A stretch of 64,000 nucleotides of DNA from Solibacillus palustris (GCF_022549215.1 NZ_JAKZFC010000003.1:310001-374000); one strand, 5' to 3'; counted from the first letter of the stretch, positions 35,441-46,103 are shown. Notes: a model not told the origin generated them from the letters alone. Numbers and translations: made by a program.

Positions 35441-35926
35441 TTATTCTACATCCGTATGGCGTGTTGAGTTTGCAACATCGGCTTGTGTGACTTGTGCTGC
35501 TTCTTCTTCAGCAATTCCATCGATTATTGCTTCGTACTCATTTCCAAGTGGTTCTTCACCCTCAGAGGAGACCGTACCATCATCCAAAATCGGTGCTTGT
35601 TTTGCCGTTTTTGATTTTACTTTTTCTACAATTGTTGTAGATTGTTCCTTAAGTTGTGATGATAGTTGTACTGTTTTTTCCTTCGCTGTTCCCGACAGCT
35701 CAATCCCTTTATCCTTAAGTGTTACCGCTTGAATGGCTACATCACTACGCAATTCGCTACCTGCTTTTGGTGCAAGTAATAAGGCCGTTGCTGCTCCGAC
35801 AATGCCACCGACTAATGCACCAATAATAAAATCTTTTGCGTGAATTTTATCATCCCCATAAATGGCGTCGTTAATTTGCTTAAAATCTTGAGTTGTGTTG
35901 TAATTTACTGGTTGTTCTACCGTCAT
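35441..35926 (-). CDS. ytxH: YtxH-family protein
   Basis: A 161-residue protein. One glycine-rich membrane helix (FIIGALVGGIVGAATALLLA, residues about 33-52) is followed by APKAGSELRSD, the YtxH signature, and a long acidic helical tail. B. subtilis YtxH is a sigma-B general stress protein of unknown function. It is cotranscribed with ytxG. Confidence 0.88.
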   Translation of the reverse strand: MTVEQPVNYNTTQDFKQINDAIYGDDKIHAKDFIIGALVGGIVGAATALLLAPKAGSELRSDVAIQAVTLKDKGIELSGTAKEKTVQLSSQLKEQSTTIVEKVKSKTAKQAPILDDGTVSSEGEEPLGNEYEAIIDGIAEEEAAQVTQADVANSTRHTDVE

Positions 35927-35960
35927 AACAAATCTCCCCCTTGTGTCATAAAGTTAATAA

Positions 35961-36470
35961 TTATTTACGTTTAAAAAATCCAAATTTTTGCTTTGGCTCC
36001 ATCGCTGGAGGTGTTTCATTTGTTTTGGTACTTGTATAGACAATGTCATCTTGGTTAATCGGCTTGCGTTGACGCCATTGGTCAGCAATTCCCATCGCAA
36101 CATTGCTCCATTGAACAACTTGTGCAATTTTTTCTTCGTTTTTGTGAACCTCTGTAGAAATCGATGAAGTGACTTTTTGTATCGAGCTATTTAAGCTATT
36201 GACTGAATCACCAACACCTTTTACTGCATGAATAACAGAGTTTAATTTCTCTGATTTATCCGAAATATCATCTGCTAGAGCATTCGTTTTTGTTAGTAGG
36301 CTCGTTGTTTCACGTGTGATGCCTTCTAGCTGCCCTTCAATTCCTGCTACTGTTCCCGCGATTGAATTTAATGTATTCTTTAATGAAAACAGCGTCATAC
36401 CAATACTTATACATAAGACTAAAAAGCCGATTGCTGCCACAAGTGCTGCAATATAAAGCACTACTTCCAT
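35961..36470 (-). CDS. ytxG: YtxG-family protein (DUF948)
   Basis: A 169-residue protein with an N-terminal membrane helix (residues 5-28) and a coiled-coil body typical of DUF948 (LNSIAGTVAGIEGQLEGI). The tail ends in a basic FFKRK. AGGAGG fits the ATG. It precedes ytxH as in B. subtilis; no clear sigma-B promoter was seen. Confidence 0.88.
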   Translation of the reverse strand: MEVVLYIAALVAAIGFLVLCISIGMTLFSLKNTLNSIAGTVAGIEGQLEGITRETTSLLTKTNALADDISDKSEKLNSVIHAVKGVGDSVNSLNSSIQKVTSSISTEVHKNEEKIAQVVQWSNVAMGIADQWRQRKPINQDDIVYTSTKTNETPPAMEPKQKFGFFKRK

Positions 36471-36620
36471 CCAATATGACCTCCTCTATCTAATTCAATT
36501 TAAACATTCAACAAAAAATAAGACAATCCCTTTTCTATAAATCGAATGACAATTTTGTCTACATTTACATATTCCCCATTCAAACTTGGAATAAAACACA
36601 AATTTCTGCTATATGTATGA

Positions 36621-36656
36621 AAAACAGCTTAGCCAGTCGTGCCGGTAAGCTGTTTG
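36621..36656 (-). terminator. murC terminator
   Basis: AAACAGCTTA pairs with TAAGCTGTTT around a loop of about 14 nt. On the minus strand a short T run follows. Confidence 0.8.
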
Positions 36657-36664
36657 ATTGTTTA

Positions 36665-37963
36665 CTATTTTAAAATGGCTTCGAATGCTTCTTGATATTT
36701 ATGCACGTCGCCTGCACCCATAAATAGGAATACAGCATTGTCGTATTTTTTCAAGTGATCGATTGTTTCAAGTGTTAATACTTCACAACCTTCAATTAAG
36801 TTTGCTAAATCTTGAATTGATAGCTCGCCTTGCTTTTCACGGGCTGATCCGAAAATATCGCATAAATATGTCGCATCTGCGGGGCTCAAGCTATCCGCAA
36901 AGTCTTGTAAAAATGCCTTTGTACGCGAGAATGTATGTGGTTGGAAAATAGCCACTACTTCACGCTCTGGATATTTTTGACGTGCCGATTGTAATGTTGC
37001 AGCGATTTCTGTTGGGTGATGTGCATAGTCATCCACTAAAACCACATTTCCAATTTTTGTTTCGGTGAAGCGACGTTTAACCCCACCATAAGTCAATAAA
37101 CGTTCCTGCACTAAATTTGCTGGAATTCCTTCATAATGGCATAACGAAATTACCGCAAGTGAGTTTAATACTGTATGGTCACCAAATAACGGGATAAAGA
37201 ATTTACTATAAAATTCATTGCGCACATACACATCAAATTCAGTACCTTCTGTCGTTTTCACGATGTTGCGTGCTGCAAAATCATTTTCTTGACCGAAGCC
37301 ATAGTATACAACTGGTACATTCGCTTGAATTTTTTGTAGTTGCTCATCATCCCCACAAGCGATAATTGCTTTATTTACTTGAAGTGCTAACGATTGGAAT
37401 GCACTATATACATCCTCAATATCGCTAAAGTAATCTGGGTGATCGAAGTCGATATTCGTCATCACAGCATAATCTGGGTGATACGCTAAAAAGTGACGAC
37501 GGTATTCACATGCCTCCATAACAAAATACGCAGCATCTTCTTTCCCTGCTCCTGTGCCATCTCCAATTAAAAATGAAGTCGGCATATAGCCACCAATAAC
37601 ATGACTCATTAAGCCTGTTGTCGATGTTTTACCATGTGCACCAGTAATTGCAATAGAAGTGTAACGGTTAATATAGTCGCCTAAAAACTTATGATAACGG
37701 ATTACTTCTACGCCTAATTCACGCGCACGTACTAATTCAGGATGCTCGTCAGGAAATGCGTTCCCCGCGATTACTGTTAATCCTTCTGTAATATTATTTT
37801 CATCAAATGTTAAAATTTCAATTCCTCGGTCGCGTAAAGGCTGCTCCGTAAAATAAAATGTGTCGACATCAGAACCTTGTACGTACTCTCCAGCATCAAA
37901 TAAAATTTGTGCTAGTGGACTCATGCCTGAACCTTTAATACCGGTAAAATGATAGCGTGTCAT
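36665..37963 (-). CDS. murC: UDP-N-acetylmuramate-L-alanine ligase
   Basis: A 432-residue Mur ligase that adds L-alanine to UDP-MurNAc. [15 protein letters not shown] is the UDP-binding head and [15 protein letters not shown] the ATP loop. The open frame starts at 38080, but the AGGAGGG site and the family length place the start at 37963. It follows sftA on the same strand, as in Bacillus. Confidence 0.96.
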   Translation of the reverse strand: MTRYHFTGIKGSGMSPLAQILFDAGEYVQGSDVDTFYFTEQPLRDRGIEILTFDENNITEGLTVIAGNAFPDEHPELVRARELGVEVIRYHKFLGDYINRYTSIAITGAHGKTSTTGLMSHVIGGYMPTSFLIGDGTGAGKEDAAYFVMEACEYRRHFLAYHPDYAVMTNIDFDHPDYFSDIEDVYSAFQSLALQVNKAIIACGDDEQLQKIQANVPVVYYGFGQENDFAARNIVKTTEGTEFDVYVRNEFYSKFFIPLFGDHTVLNSLAVISLCHYEGIPANLVQERLLTYGGVKRRFTETKIGNVVLVDDYAHHPTEIAATLQSARQKYPEREVVAIFQPHTFSRTKAFLQDFADSLSPADATYLCDIFGSAREKQGELSIQDLANLIEGCEVLTLETIDHLKKYDNAVFLFMGAGDVHKYQEAFEAILK

Positions 37964-38183
37964 TATTGTTAAAACCCTCCTAGGATGCAACGATCCCATT
38001 GAATTAAAATATTTAATATACCTAGACGAATGCAACAAGAAATTTTTTTGATTAGCCTCAAAAATAATGACTGCATTCATCGTGGCATTTTCTTCAAATT
38101 CTTTTTACATTATAGCACTAAATACACCGAACGATAATAGAACAACAATTCAAATTATTTTTTTTCATGTATTTTTTAGTTCT

Positions 38184-41100
38184 TTAGTCACCAAACTGTA
38201 AGGATAAAACCTCTTCCGTAATAAAGACGTCTCTCGGTTTACTTCCTTTTGGCTCAGAAACGTAACCTTGACGCTCTAACATGTCAATTAATCTCGCCGC
38301 ACGATTATAACCGATATGGTATTTACGTTGTAATAGTGAAGTAGAAGCCGAACCTTGTTCATAAACAAAACGGCATACTTCTTCAAACAGCTCATCTTGT
38401 TCTTCAATTGCTTCAGATCGTTTTAATAATTCTTCTTGTTTGAAAATATACTCAGGCTCCCCTTGCTCACGAACAAAATCAATAATTTCTTCGATTTCAT
38501 CATCCGTTACAAATGTACCTTGGATACGTGTTGGTGCTGACATACCATTACCTAAATATAGCATATCCCCTCTTCCAAGTAAGCGCTCAGCTCCTTGTGC
38601 ATCTAAAATTGTTCGTGAATCAATTTGCGATGAAACTGAGAAGGCGACACGTGTTGGGATGTTTGACTTAATTAAGCCAGTAATAACATCCACCGATGGA
38701 CGTTGTGTCGCGACGATTAAGTGAATACCTGCTGCACGTGCCTTTTGCGTAATTCGGCATATGCTATCCTCTACATCTTGCGGTGACATCATCATTAAAT
38801 CCGCTAACTCATCAATAACTATTAATAAGTATGGCAATTTCTGCGCGTGCATGCCATTTTCATCGCACATTTTATTGTATGCTTCAATTTTACGTGCACC
38901 GCTATGCATAAATAACTGATAACGTCTTTCCATTTCTTCAACTGCCCATTTTAATGCTGCTGTTGCGGCTTTTACATCGGTAATAACTGGGCTTACTAGA
39001 TGCGGAATATGGTTAAACGGCGCTAATTCAACCATTTTCGGGTCAATTAACATTAGCTTTAACTCATTTGGATTTGCTTTGTAAAGTAAGCTCACTAAAA
39101 TGGAGTTAATACAGACCGATTTTCCTGAGCCCGTAGCCCCCGCGATTAATCCATGTGGCATTTTTCGTAAGTCAATTGTAACTGGCTTCCCTGTTAAATC
39201 TAATCCTAGTGCCGCTTCTAATGGCGAATCTGAGTTGCGGAATGATTCAGAATCTGTCACTTCTGAAAGCCTTACAGAACGAGAAATACGGTTTGGAATT
39301 TCAATACCGATTGAGCGTTTCCCTGGGATTGGTGCATCAATACGGATGTCCTTTGCGGCAAGAGCTAATTTTATATCGTCCGCTAAATTACGCACTTTAC
39401 TTACTTTCGTGCCTTGACCAACTGTAATTTCAAATTGTGTAACGGCTGGTCCCTGTACGATTGATTCAATATTCGCTTGAATTTGGAAATACGACAATGC
39501 TTCAACTAAATTTTCACCTTGTTCGTCCATCCAATCACGGTCTTCGATCATTTCCTCTGGCGGCACTAAATAATCTAGTGGTGGTTTAACATATGGCATT
39601 CGTTTTTTAATTGGCTCGATTATTGGTTGTTCTTCAATAATGGGCTCTTCTTCTACTATTGAAGCTGATTCATGTTCAACTTGTACTATGTCTACAGATG
39701 TGGGTATTTGTATTTCGTCCTTAATTGCAACCTGTTGTTCATCTTGTTCATCTTGTTCATCTTGTTCATCTTGTTCATCTTGTTCATCTTGTTCATGCTG
39801 CACTAACTCTTCTTTGCTATTTTCACGATCTAATAGTCCAATTGCTGTTGTTTGTGGTTGTTGGTCTAGCTCAGTTAATGCTTCTACAGTTTGTTCGAAT
39901 GCTTGTGGCATCAATATCACTGGGGCTTCCGTTTCGATTTCAGACTGTTTTTCAAATTGAAGTGGTTGTTCCTGTTGAACAGCGTTTTCCACTTGAGTTT
40001 CTTCTGTAATAGCTTGCGGTTGATCTTCAGTTATTTGAGGAACTTCCTCAATAATCTTCTCTACTACCGTATCTTGTTCAAAAAGTTCTGGTTCTTCGAT
40101 TGCCTCTTCAACATCAGATTGTTTGAATTGCTGTGTAACAAATTGCTTTGTTAAAAGCTTCTGTTTATCTGATTTTAACATTAAGACATTAAACGGTAAG
40201 CGACTTCCTGTAGGCTCTGGTTGCACTGGCAGTGAATTTACTTGCTGTGCTTGCTCAATAATTTTGTCTTGCTCCCGCTGAGGTAATTGCTCCACATTTA
40301 GCTGCCCAATATGAATTGTAGAATTTTCAATCGTGACATGTTTAACCTGCACATCATTTAAAGTCTCTTCTACTGAAGACTCTTGAGGTACTTGTTTATC
40401 CTCTGCCAATAATACCGCTGGTGGCTCAGCTTCTTCAGGTAGTGGCTCGAGAATTGCGATGTCCCTTTCTATCGCAGCTGGTTCTTCTTCAAATAAAATT
40501 GGTTCTGAAGCTTGAATTTCAATTTCTTCAGCAATTGCTGGTTCGATAATTGTTGCGACAGGTTCGTTTTGTTCGATAACTATAGCTTCTAACACTGCTA
40601 TCTGCTCGATTGTAGTAGCAATTTCTTCGACAACCACTTCATTCGTAGACGCATCTTGTATAGTTGGCTCGATTGGTTTAAGAGGCTGTACCAGAAAATC
40701 TTCCACAACTTCTGATGCAGCTAACTCATGTTGCACTTGTTCATCAATAGGTTGAGGTTGTTTTATGTTTTGTTGTTGGACATGTTGCTTTTCGATTAAC
40801 TGCTCAATTGGTGTCGGTTTCAAAAATCCATGCACCGGTGATGGTACGTCAGTTGGGACAAAGCGTTTACGATTCGCTAACGGATTGACGAATTCCCTGT
40901 TGATGTTTGTATCTTCCCGCATAGGATTTTTTGTTAATATTTGTCGTTCTTCCTTCGTCACAGGAACATTACGTACTTGCTCTGGTGTACGAATGACATT
41001 CGAATGTCCCTTACCTTTTCGGCGACGCTCTAATAAATCACGAATGCCAGAAACCTCAACATCTAATATTTCATTCGTTGGTCTCTTTTGTAAATGATTC

Positions 41101-41363
41101 GGTAGTGATAATTGTGCTCGATCCTCATCGTAATAGCTTGTCGTTTGTGGCTCGACATGTTGCTGTTGTGATTGTGTCTCATATTCGTCATCAATTAATG
41201 GAAAACGAAATGTCTTTTTTGACTGCTGCGGCTCTTCGTAAAAATCTTGCTGTCTCTGACTAATTTGTTGAGCTGGTTGCTCGACTTCCTCAAAATATTC
41301 TTCATAATCTTCATTTTCATCCAATTTAAATAATTTATTAAATTGATTTTTAACCCAACTCAT
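38184..41363 (-). CDS. sftA: DNA translocase SftA (FtsK/SpoIIIE family)
   Basis: A 1059-residue soluble FtsK-type ATPase that clears DNA from the division septum. There is no N-terminal membrane helix, which separates SftA from SpoIIIE. A long acidic Glu/Gln-rich linker (about residues 60-600) is followed by the motor with Walker A GATGSGKSVCINSIL (near 740) and Walker B LLIVIDELADLMM (near 850), and a C-terminal winged-helix gamma domain (RFVYEQGSASTSLLQRKYHI). A DEQ repeat lies in the linker. Confidence 0.93.
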   Translation of the reverse strand: MSWVKNQFNKLFKLDENEDYEEYFEEVEQPAQQISQRQQDFYEEPQQSKKTFRFPLIDDEYETQSQQQHVEPQTTSYYDEDRAQLSLPNHLQKRPTNEILDVEVSGIRDLLERRRKGKGHSNVIRTPEQVRNVPVTKEERQILTKNPMREDTNINREFVNPLANRKRFVPTDVPSPVHGFLKPTPIEQLIEKQHVQQQNIKQPQPIDEQVQHELAASEVVEDFLVQPLKPIEPTIQDASTNEVVVEEIATTIEQIAVLEAIVIEQNEPVATIIEPAIAEEIEIQASEPILFEEEPAAIERDIAILEPLPEEAEPPAVLLAEDKQVPQESSVEETLNDVQVKHVTIENSTIHIGQLNVEQLPQREQDKIIEQAQQVNSLPVQPEPTGSRLPFNVLMLKSDKQKLLTKQFVTQQFKQSDVEEAIEEPELFEQDTVVEKIIEEVPQITEDQPQAITEETQVENAVQQEQPLQFEKQSEIETEAPVILMPQAFEQTVEALTELDQQPQTTAIGLLDRENSKEELVQHEQDEQDEQDEQDEQDEQDEQQVAIKDEIQIPTSVDIVQVEHESASIVEEEPIIEEQPIIEPIKKRMPYVKPPLDYLVPPEEMIEDRDWMDEQGENLVEALSYFQIQANIESIVQGPAVTQFEITVGQGTKVSKVRNLADDIKLALAAKDIRIDAPIPGKRSIGIEIPNRISRSVRLSEVTDSESFRNSDSPLEAALGLDLTGKPVTIDLRKMPHGLIAGATGSGKSVCINSILVSLLYKANPNELKLMLIDPKMVELAPFNHIPHLVSPVITDVKAATAALKWAVEEMERRYQLFMHSGARKIEAYNKMCDENGMHAQKLPYLLIVIDELADLMMMSPQDVEDSICRITQKARAAGIHLIVATQRPSVDVITGLIKSNIPTRVAFSVSSQIDSRTILDAQGAERLLGRGDMLYLGNGMSAPTRIQGTFVTDDEIEEIIDFVREQGEPEYIFKQEELLKRSEAIEEQDELFEEVCRFVYEQGSASTSLLQRKYHIGYNRAARLIDMLERQGYVSEPKGSKPRDVFITEEVLSLQFGD
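39735..39797 (-). repeat. Nine-bp tandem repeat in sftA encoding (Asp-Glu-Gln)n
   Basis: TTGTTCATC is repeated six times perfectly from 39735 to 39788, with a seventh copy ending TTGTTCATG. On the coding strand each unit gives three residues of the linker. Copy number can change without changing frame. Confidence 0.95.
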
Positions 41364-41605
41364 TTATTTCACTTCTTTCTATCAAAACATTGCCTTACAA
41401 ATAGTTTATTTGTATTGGTCTTTCATAAAATACGTCAAAAAAATAGATTTCGTACTACCTAGTGTGAAATGCTATTTTTTCTAATGTAGATTTCATTGAA
41501 ATAATTTATACTTTTTTATCCACTAAAAATATGTATACCTCAAAAGCATATCATATTTATTGCTTAAATGCGCATATCACAATGTTTTTTCAAGGCAAAA
41601 TAAAA

Positions 41606-41639
41606 AGTCAGTACGAAAGACTACGCTACGTACTGACTA
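41606..41639 (-). terminator. ytpR terminator
   Basis: AGTCAGTACG pairs with CGTACTGACT around a 13-nt loop. On the minus strand TTTTTA follows. Confidence 0.85.
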
Positions 41640-41648
41640 TGGTTTCAA

Positions 41649-42263
41649 TTATCGAGTTGGTACTGTAAATGCACTACCTACTTCAGCAGTTTCTTCTAAT
41701 ACTAAAATCCCTTTTACTTCTGGTGCTCCTGGAATTGCTAGCTCACGCGCTGAACAAAGCATACCGAATGAATCTTCGCCACGTAAGTTACCTTCTTTAA
41801 TTAATAAACCTGATGGCATCACTGCACCTACTTTTGCTACCACTACTTTTTGACCTGCATCTACGTTTGGTGCACCACATACAATTTGTAATGTTTCTTC
41901 ACCAACGTTTACTTTACAAACGCTTAATTTATCTGCATTTGGGTGCTTTTCTTTTGATTCTACTAAACCTACAACAAATTTAGGTGTGAAATCTACGTCT
42001 AATGAAATTTCTACGCCGTTTTCATTAATTGCAGCTTCTAATTTTTCTACTAATTCAGGTGTTACTTCTACGTTACCTGCTACATCAAGTGCTACGTATT
42101 TGCTCGCATTAAATAAATTGAATGCTTTTACTTCACCCGTCGCTTCTTCTTTTAAAATCGCGATGTCACCAACTCGCTCCATTTGTGTTTTTACGATTGA
42201 TTCCATTGCTAATTGAACTAATAATACGTCCCCTACATGTACTTTGTTGTAAGCTACTTTCAT
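41649..42263 (-). CDS. ytpR: YtpR-type tRNA-binding protein
   Basis: A 204-residue protein. The C-terminal two-thirds is an EMAP-II/PheT-type tRNA-binding domain (FVVGLVESKEKHPNADKLSV, VCGAPNVDAGQKVVVA). It resembles the N-terminal part of phenylalanyl-tRNA synthetase beta but is free-standing. It lies eight bases downstream of ytpQ. Confidence 0.9.
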   Translation of the reverse strand: MKVAYNKVHVGDVLLVQLAMESIVKTQMERVGDIAILKEEATGEVKAFNLFNASKYVALDVAGNVEVTPELVEKLEAAINENGVEISLDVDFTPKFVVGLVESKEKHPNADKLSVCKVNVGEETLQIVCGAPNVDAGQKVVVAKVGAVMPSGLLIKEGNLRGEDSFGMLCSARELAIPGAPEVKGILVLEETAEVGSAFTVPTR

Positions 42264-42271
42264 AAATATTC

Positions 42272-43072
42272 TTACTCCTTTTTCTTGTTTTTCGCTAAAA
42301 TAAAAATTGGTTCGAAACGACCATCTTCATATACAAATGAAAGGCTCGTAATTGGAACGGCCCCCACTGTAAAGAAGTGCATCGTCATCTGTGCTAATAC
42401 ATCATAACCTACATCGTTACGAATATCACCAATAATTAGTACATCTTGGTGTGGCACAGACACCGTCATTTCGCCTTCAATTTGACTGGCCATCTCTTTT
42501 AAGAAACCGTCATTTACAATACGACTCGCATCATAGCCGTCATTATGATTTAAAAAATAATAGACATTACCCGAAACTTCATCACGTTTGACAGAAGTCG
42601 GTAATTTTTTGACAGAAAACCGTGCCATCTCATGTACTTGCTCTGCTGTTATGTTTAATTTGGGAAGCATCGATTCATCAATTAAGCGATACGTTGTGCC
42701 TAAATCAAGTGCATAAAAAATGCGTGTTTCTGCAGTATGATCTGTTGTGACAAATGCGTGCCCCTCATTAGACTTTTTTGGGAAGGAAGTCGAACGAACA
42801 ATTGGATACACTGATGCTAAGCCTTCAAAACCCTGCTCTTGCTCATGTGTCATTGCTGCAAATGTTTGCTCAATTGTATAAACGACTTCATCGATTGCTC
42901 GTTGTTTTTTTGTTTCATATTTTGCTAAAATTTCTGCTAAAGAAATATCCATACCGCGTCTAATCACTTTGTTATCGAGACGCAATTTATCATGTTTTTC
43001 ATCGAATATGAATGTATAATGTGCTTCACCTAATCTTTTTTTCAGCTCCGCTACTAATTGTTTCGATTCCAT
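42272..43072 (-). CDS. ytpQ: YtpQ-family protein (DUF1444)
   Basis: A 266-residue soluble protein starting MESKQLVAELKKRLGEAHYTF, which matches DUF1444/YtpQ. Function is unknown; it is always near ytpR. The ribosome site is AAAAGGAGTGA. Here ytpP (thioredoxin-like), its partner in B. subtilis, is absent and replaced by the lipoprotein and DUF84 genes. Confidence 0.85.
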   Translation of the reverse strand: MESKQLVAELKKRLGEAHYTFIFDEKHDKLRLDNKVIRRGMDISLAEILAKYETKKQRAIDEVVYTIEQTFAAMTHEQEQGFEGLASVYPIVRSTSFPKKSNEGHAFVTTDHTAETRIFYALDLGTTYRLIDESMLPKLNITAEQVHEMARFSVKKLPTSVKRDEVSGNVYYFLNHNDGYDASRIVNDGFLKEMASQIEGEMTVSVPHQDVLIIGDIRNDVGYDVLAQMTMHFFTVGAVPITSLSFVYEDGRFEPIFILAKNKKKE

Positions 43073-43188
43073 GAGGTCACTCCTTTTCTATTAGAAAAAC
43101 ACATTCGCGCCAAATAGCGCAAATTGATGTATTTTCTTATGTAGATTTCCTTGAAAAATGCATACAATCTCATCTACCAACACAAAAA

Positions 43189-43206
43189 GGTCCACAACTG
43201 TGAACC
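43189..43206 (-). terminator. Terminator after the lipoprotein gene
   Basis: GGTTCAC pairs with GTGGACC on the minus strand around AGTT, followed by TTTTT. Confidence 0.7.
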
Positions 43207-43269
43207 GTTTTGAAATACTCTAACTATTGTAGCAAAATTTAAGTTGCTTTACTTAGTTGAAAGCTTGTA

Positions 43270-43797
43270 TTACTTAATTACTTTTACAGATTGTGCAATT
43301 TCCATCATGTATTGTAACTTTTCATCTATTTTTTTCTTGTCAGAAAGCGTTGTCACTTTTACGCCGCCAACACTAACAATTAGCTCAAACTCTTCTTCAT
43401 TCAATTGATTTACAGCAGAAAATCCAAATAAATCCCCTTTTTCAAACGTTTTATCTTCAATAATATTCGTCTTCGCATCTTGCTTTAAAATGTCATAATG
43501 TAATTTGCTATTTTCGGTTTCATTTGGATTAACGAATAAAATATATGAATCTTTGCCATTAATAACTGTGTAGTTTGCTTCATCAATACCTTTTTCAATA
43601 TTAAAGCCGTTTGGTAAATAAAGCTCGATATGACCCATCGACTTATTTGTTGCATTAGGTTCGTTCGTAAATACAGATTCTGCATTTTCAATCCCTGTTG
43701 CTGTTTTTTCTTCTACCGTCTTGCCACAAGCAGATAATACAAGCATACATAAAGCGGCTAACAGTATGTGACTCCATTTTCGGTACATCTTAATCAC
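43270..43797 (-). CDS. Predicted lipoprotein
   Basis: A 175-residue protein with a lipoprotein signal: basic MIKMYRKW, a hydrophobic stretch, and lipobox LSAC with the Cys at about residue 24. The mature part (about 150 residues, beta-rich) has no recognised domain. It lies 11 bases downstream of the DUF84 gene and is probably in one operon with it. Confidence 0.75.
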   Translation of the reverse strand: MIKMYRKWSHILLAALCMLVLSACGKTVEEKTATGIENAESVFTNEPNATNKSMGHIELYLPNGFNIEKGIDEANYTVINGKDSYILFVNPNETENSKLHYDILKQDAKTNIIEDKTFEKGDLFGFSAVNQLNEEEFELIVSVGGVKVTTLSDKKKIDEKLQYMMEIAQSVKVIK

Positions 43798-43808
43798 TCC
43801 TTAAAACC

Positions 43809-44342
43809 TTATAATGATGATTGTTGGTTGTTTAGTTTAAATAATACTTGCCCAATAAGTATTGTGACAATATGTTCAAACATTTGCTTTCGATCGATTA
43901 AATCATTTGTAAAAATTCCTATTGCTCCTTGGTGATGGCGAATATTTTCAATATCGGTATAGACGTCCATTACTGGGCCAAGTTCCTTCCCCATACGAAG
44001 CTCCTGCGCTATAACTTCTGGCAATGCAAATTGTGCCCCTGAACTTGAAATAACTGTACCATCTTTCATTGCCACTGCACCCCAGTTACAGCAATACATT
44101 ACACCACCAATTTCATCGACGCCACCTTCTAAACCAAATGCTAAATCAGCATTTGTTTTAAGTAAAGTATTACGTGCGCGATTTACTGCACCTTGACGAG
44201 TTTCTTCATTTGAAAATGGTTGCACTGATACATCTGAGGCAACTTCTAAATTTTCAAGTTGTGCATCAGGAAAATATTTAGACACAATAGCTTGTACTGC
44301 GCCTACTTTTGCTTTATTTTCTGTCCCTACTGCGATTTTCAT
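43809..44342 (-). CDS. DUF84-family inosine/xanthosine triphosphatase
   Basis: A 177-residue protein with MKIAVGTENKAKVGAVQAI, FGLEGGVDEI and LGPVMDVYTDIENIRHHQGA, characteristic of the YjjX/DUF84 house-cleaning NTPases that hydrolyse ITP and XTP. The start is ATG after GGAG. The product probably protects nucleotide pools. Confidence 0.85.
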   Translation of the reverse strand: MKIAVGTENKAKVGAVQAIVSKYFPDAQLENLEVASDVSVQPFSNEETRQGAVNRARNTLLKTNADLAFGLEGGVDEIGGVMYCCNWGAVAMKDGTVISSSGAQFALPEVIAQELRMGKELGPVMDVYTDIENIRHHQGAIGIFTNDLIDRKQMFEHIVTILIGQVLFKLNNQQSSL

Positions 44343-44460
44343 TCATTCATCTCCAAATTGTGTTGTAGATTTTTAGTTTAGAAAACTCATTTCACATCAA
44401 ATGCGCGAAATAATATTTTTCTTATGTGGACTCCTAAAAAAATTTACTCTCCAATAAAAA

Positions 44461-44490
44461 ACGAGAATGCGAAAAACACCACATCCTCGT
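44461..44490 (-). terminator. Terminator after the M42 peptidase gene
   Basis: ACGAGGATG pairs with CATTCTCGT (minus-strand reading), with TTTTTT following. Confidence 0.8.
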
Positions 44491-44512
44491 ATTATAACAT
44501 TATTATACTTTT

Positions 44513-45598
44513 TTACACGTTTGCACGAATTGAATCGATTGTTGAACGGTCTGCTGATTGAATCAGTTTTACTAATAACTCTTTTGCAGCTGCATAGTCA
44601 TCAACATGGATAATGGAAGCAGATGTATGAATGTAACGCGAGCAAATACCGATAACCGCTGAAGGAATACCGTCGTTTTGTGTATGCACACGACCTGCAT
44701 CCGTACCACCTGGTGAAACGAAGTATTGATATGGAATATGATTTGTTTCAGCTGTATCTAATACGAATTCACGCATACCTCGGTGTGTCACCATAGAACG
44801 GTCGAAAATACGTAATAACGGTCCGTTTCCTAATTGACCAAATTGCTCTTTATCACCCGAAGTGTCGTTTGCTGGTGACGCGTCAAGTGCAAAGAAAAGG
44901 TCTGGTTGAATCATATTTGCCGAAACTGCTGCACCACGTAAACCAACTTCCTCCATTACGTTTGCGCCAGAATAAATGTGGCTCGCTACTTCCTTGCCAT
45001 GTAATTCTTTTAATAATTCGATTGCTAAACCACAGCCATAACGGTTATCCCAAGCTTTTGCCATAATTTTTTTCGGATTTGCCATTGGTGTAAATGGACA
45101 AACTGGAATGATTGATTGACCTGGGCGTACCCCTAAGTTCATCGCATCTTCTTTAGAATCCGCGCCGATATCGATTAGCATGTTTTTAATATCCATGGGC
45201 TTTGCACGTTCTGCATCTGTTAATAGATGCGGTGGAATTGATGCAATTACCCCCGGAATTTCACGATCTTTTGTATACACTGTTACACGCTGAGCTAGCA
45301 TCACTTGGTTCCACCAGCCACCAAGTGTTTGGAAGCGAATCATACCGTTATCTGTAATTGATGTTACCATGAATGCCACTTCATCCATATGACCAGCTAC
45401 TAAAATTTTTGGCGCATTTTCGTCTTGTGCTTTACGTACACCAAAGATGCCACCTAAATTATCTTGAATAATTTCATCTGAGTATTTTTCTAATTCAGAA
45501 CGCATGAAGTTACGAACAGCACGTTCATTTCCTGGTGCACCAGGGAGTTCTGTTAATGTTTTAAATAAATTCAATGTATCTTGATTCATGTTAGACAC
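44513..45598 (-). CDS. ytoP: M42-family glutamyl aminopeptidase/endoglucanase-like peptidase
   Basis: A 361-residue cobalt/zinc aminopeptidase. [10 protein letters not shown] carries the first metal ligands, EEVGLRGA the catalytic Glu, and LDASPAND another ligand. It cleaves N-terminal residues from peptides. It diverges from the ytzB-like gene as ytoP and ytzB do in B. subtilis. Confidence 0.92.
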   Translation of the reverse strand: MSNMNQDTLNLFKTLTELPGAPGNERAVRNFMRSELEKYSDEIIQDNLGGIFGVRKAQDENAPKILVAGHMDEVAFMVTSITDNGMIRFQTLGGWWNQVMLAQRVTVYTKDREIPGVIASIPPHLLTDAERAKPMDIKNMLIDIGADSKEDAMNLGVRPGQSIIPVCPFTPMANPKKIMAKAWDNRYGCGLAIELLKELHGKEVASHIYSGANVMEEVGLRGAAVSANMIQPDLFFALDASPANDTSGDKEQFGQLGNGPLLRIFDRSMVTHRGMREFVLDTAETNHIPYQYFVSPGGTDAGRVHTQNDGIPSAVIGICSRYIHTSASIIHVDDYAAAKELLVKLIQSADRSTIDSIRANV

Positions 45599-45731
45599 CT
45601 CAAAATTAGATTTTTTCCATTATAACATAAATTCCAAATAATATTTCGAAATTCGAACCTTCTATTTTTTGTACACAAAATTCAGAGTATGTTAAAGTAA
45701 ATGTAGATTATATTTTTGAGGGGGATTTTTC

Positions 45732-46049
45732 ATGAAAGTAAAAGATTTTGCACTTGGCGTGGTGACAGGTGTTGCAGCAGCAGTCATCGTCAAAGAAATG
45801 TCAAACCGTGTCGTTCCATACGCAAATCCAGATAATATTTTAGAAAATATTAAATCGGAATTTAAAAAACAAACACCAATTGATGGCTCATGGATCTATA
45901 TGAAAACTGAAAACTACAGTAATGGCTTTACTGAAATCCCAGTATTTAAAGGTGGAATTACCCGTACGGTAGAAGGCGAAGTTGAAAATTTTGAATTTGC
46001 TGCAGATGCACGTTCTGGGGCAATCGTAAATATTGAACAAGTGAAATAA
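45732..46049 (+). CDS. ytzB: YtzB-like protein, PepSY-type
   Basis: A 105-residue protein with an N-terminal hydrophobic segment (FALGVVTGVAAAVIV, residues 6-20) and a small alpha/beta domain ending FAADARSGAIVNIEQVK, a PepSY-like pattern. GAGGGGG precedes the ATG. The function is unknown. Confidence 0.8.
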   Translation: MKVKDFALGVVTGVAAAVIVKEMSNRVVPYANPDNILENIKSEFKKQTPIDGSWIYMKTENYSNGFTEIPVFKGGITRTVEGEVENFEFAADARSGAIVNIEQVK

Positions 46050-46057
46050 TTCCAAAA

Positions 46058-46099
46058 GAGGGGCTGTGCAAAAAGTTAACACTTTTTGCACAGCCCCTC
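46058..46099 (+). terminator. Long terminator hairpin after ytzB
   Basis: GAGGGGCTGTGCAAAAAGT pairs perfectly with its inverse around TAAC. The stem is 19 bp. The trailing T run is poor, so it may also protect the 3' end. Confidence 0.8.
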
Positions 46100-46103
46100 A
46101 TGT

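Noticed and set aside
39735..39797. CRISPR-like tandem repeat
   Set aside because: The units are nine bases with no spacers and stay in frame inside sftA.
39640..40154. Cys-, Leu- and His-rich plus-strand ORFs over sftA
   Set aside because: They are mirror readings of the acidic and DEQ-repeat linker of sftA on the other strand; their repeats are a by-product of that repeat.
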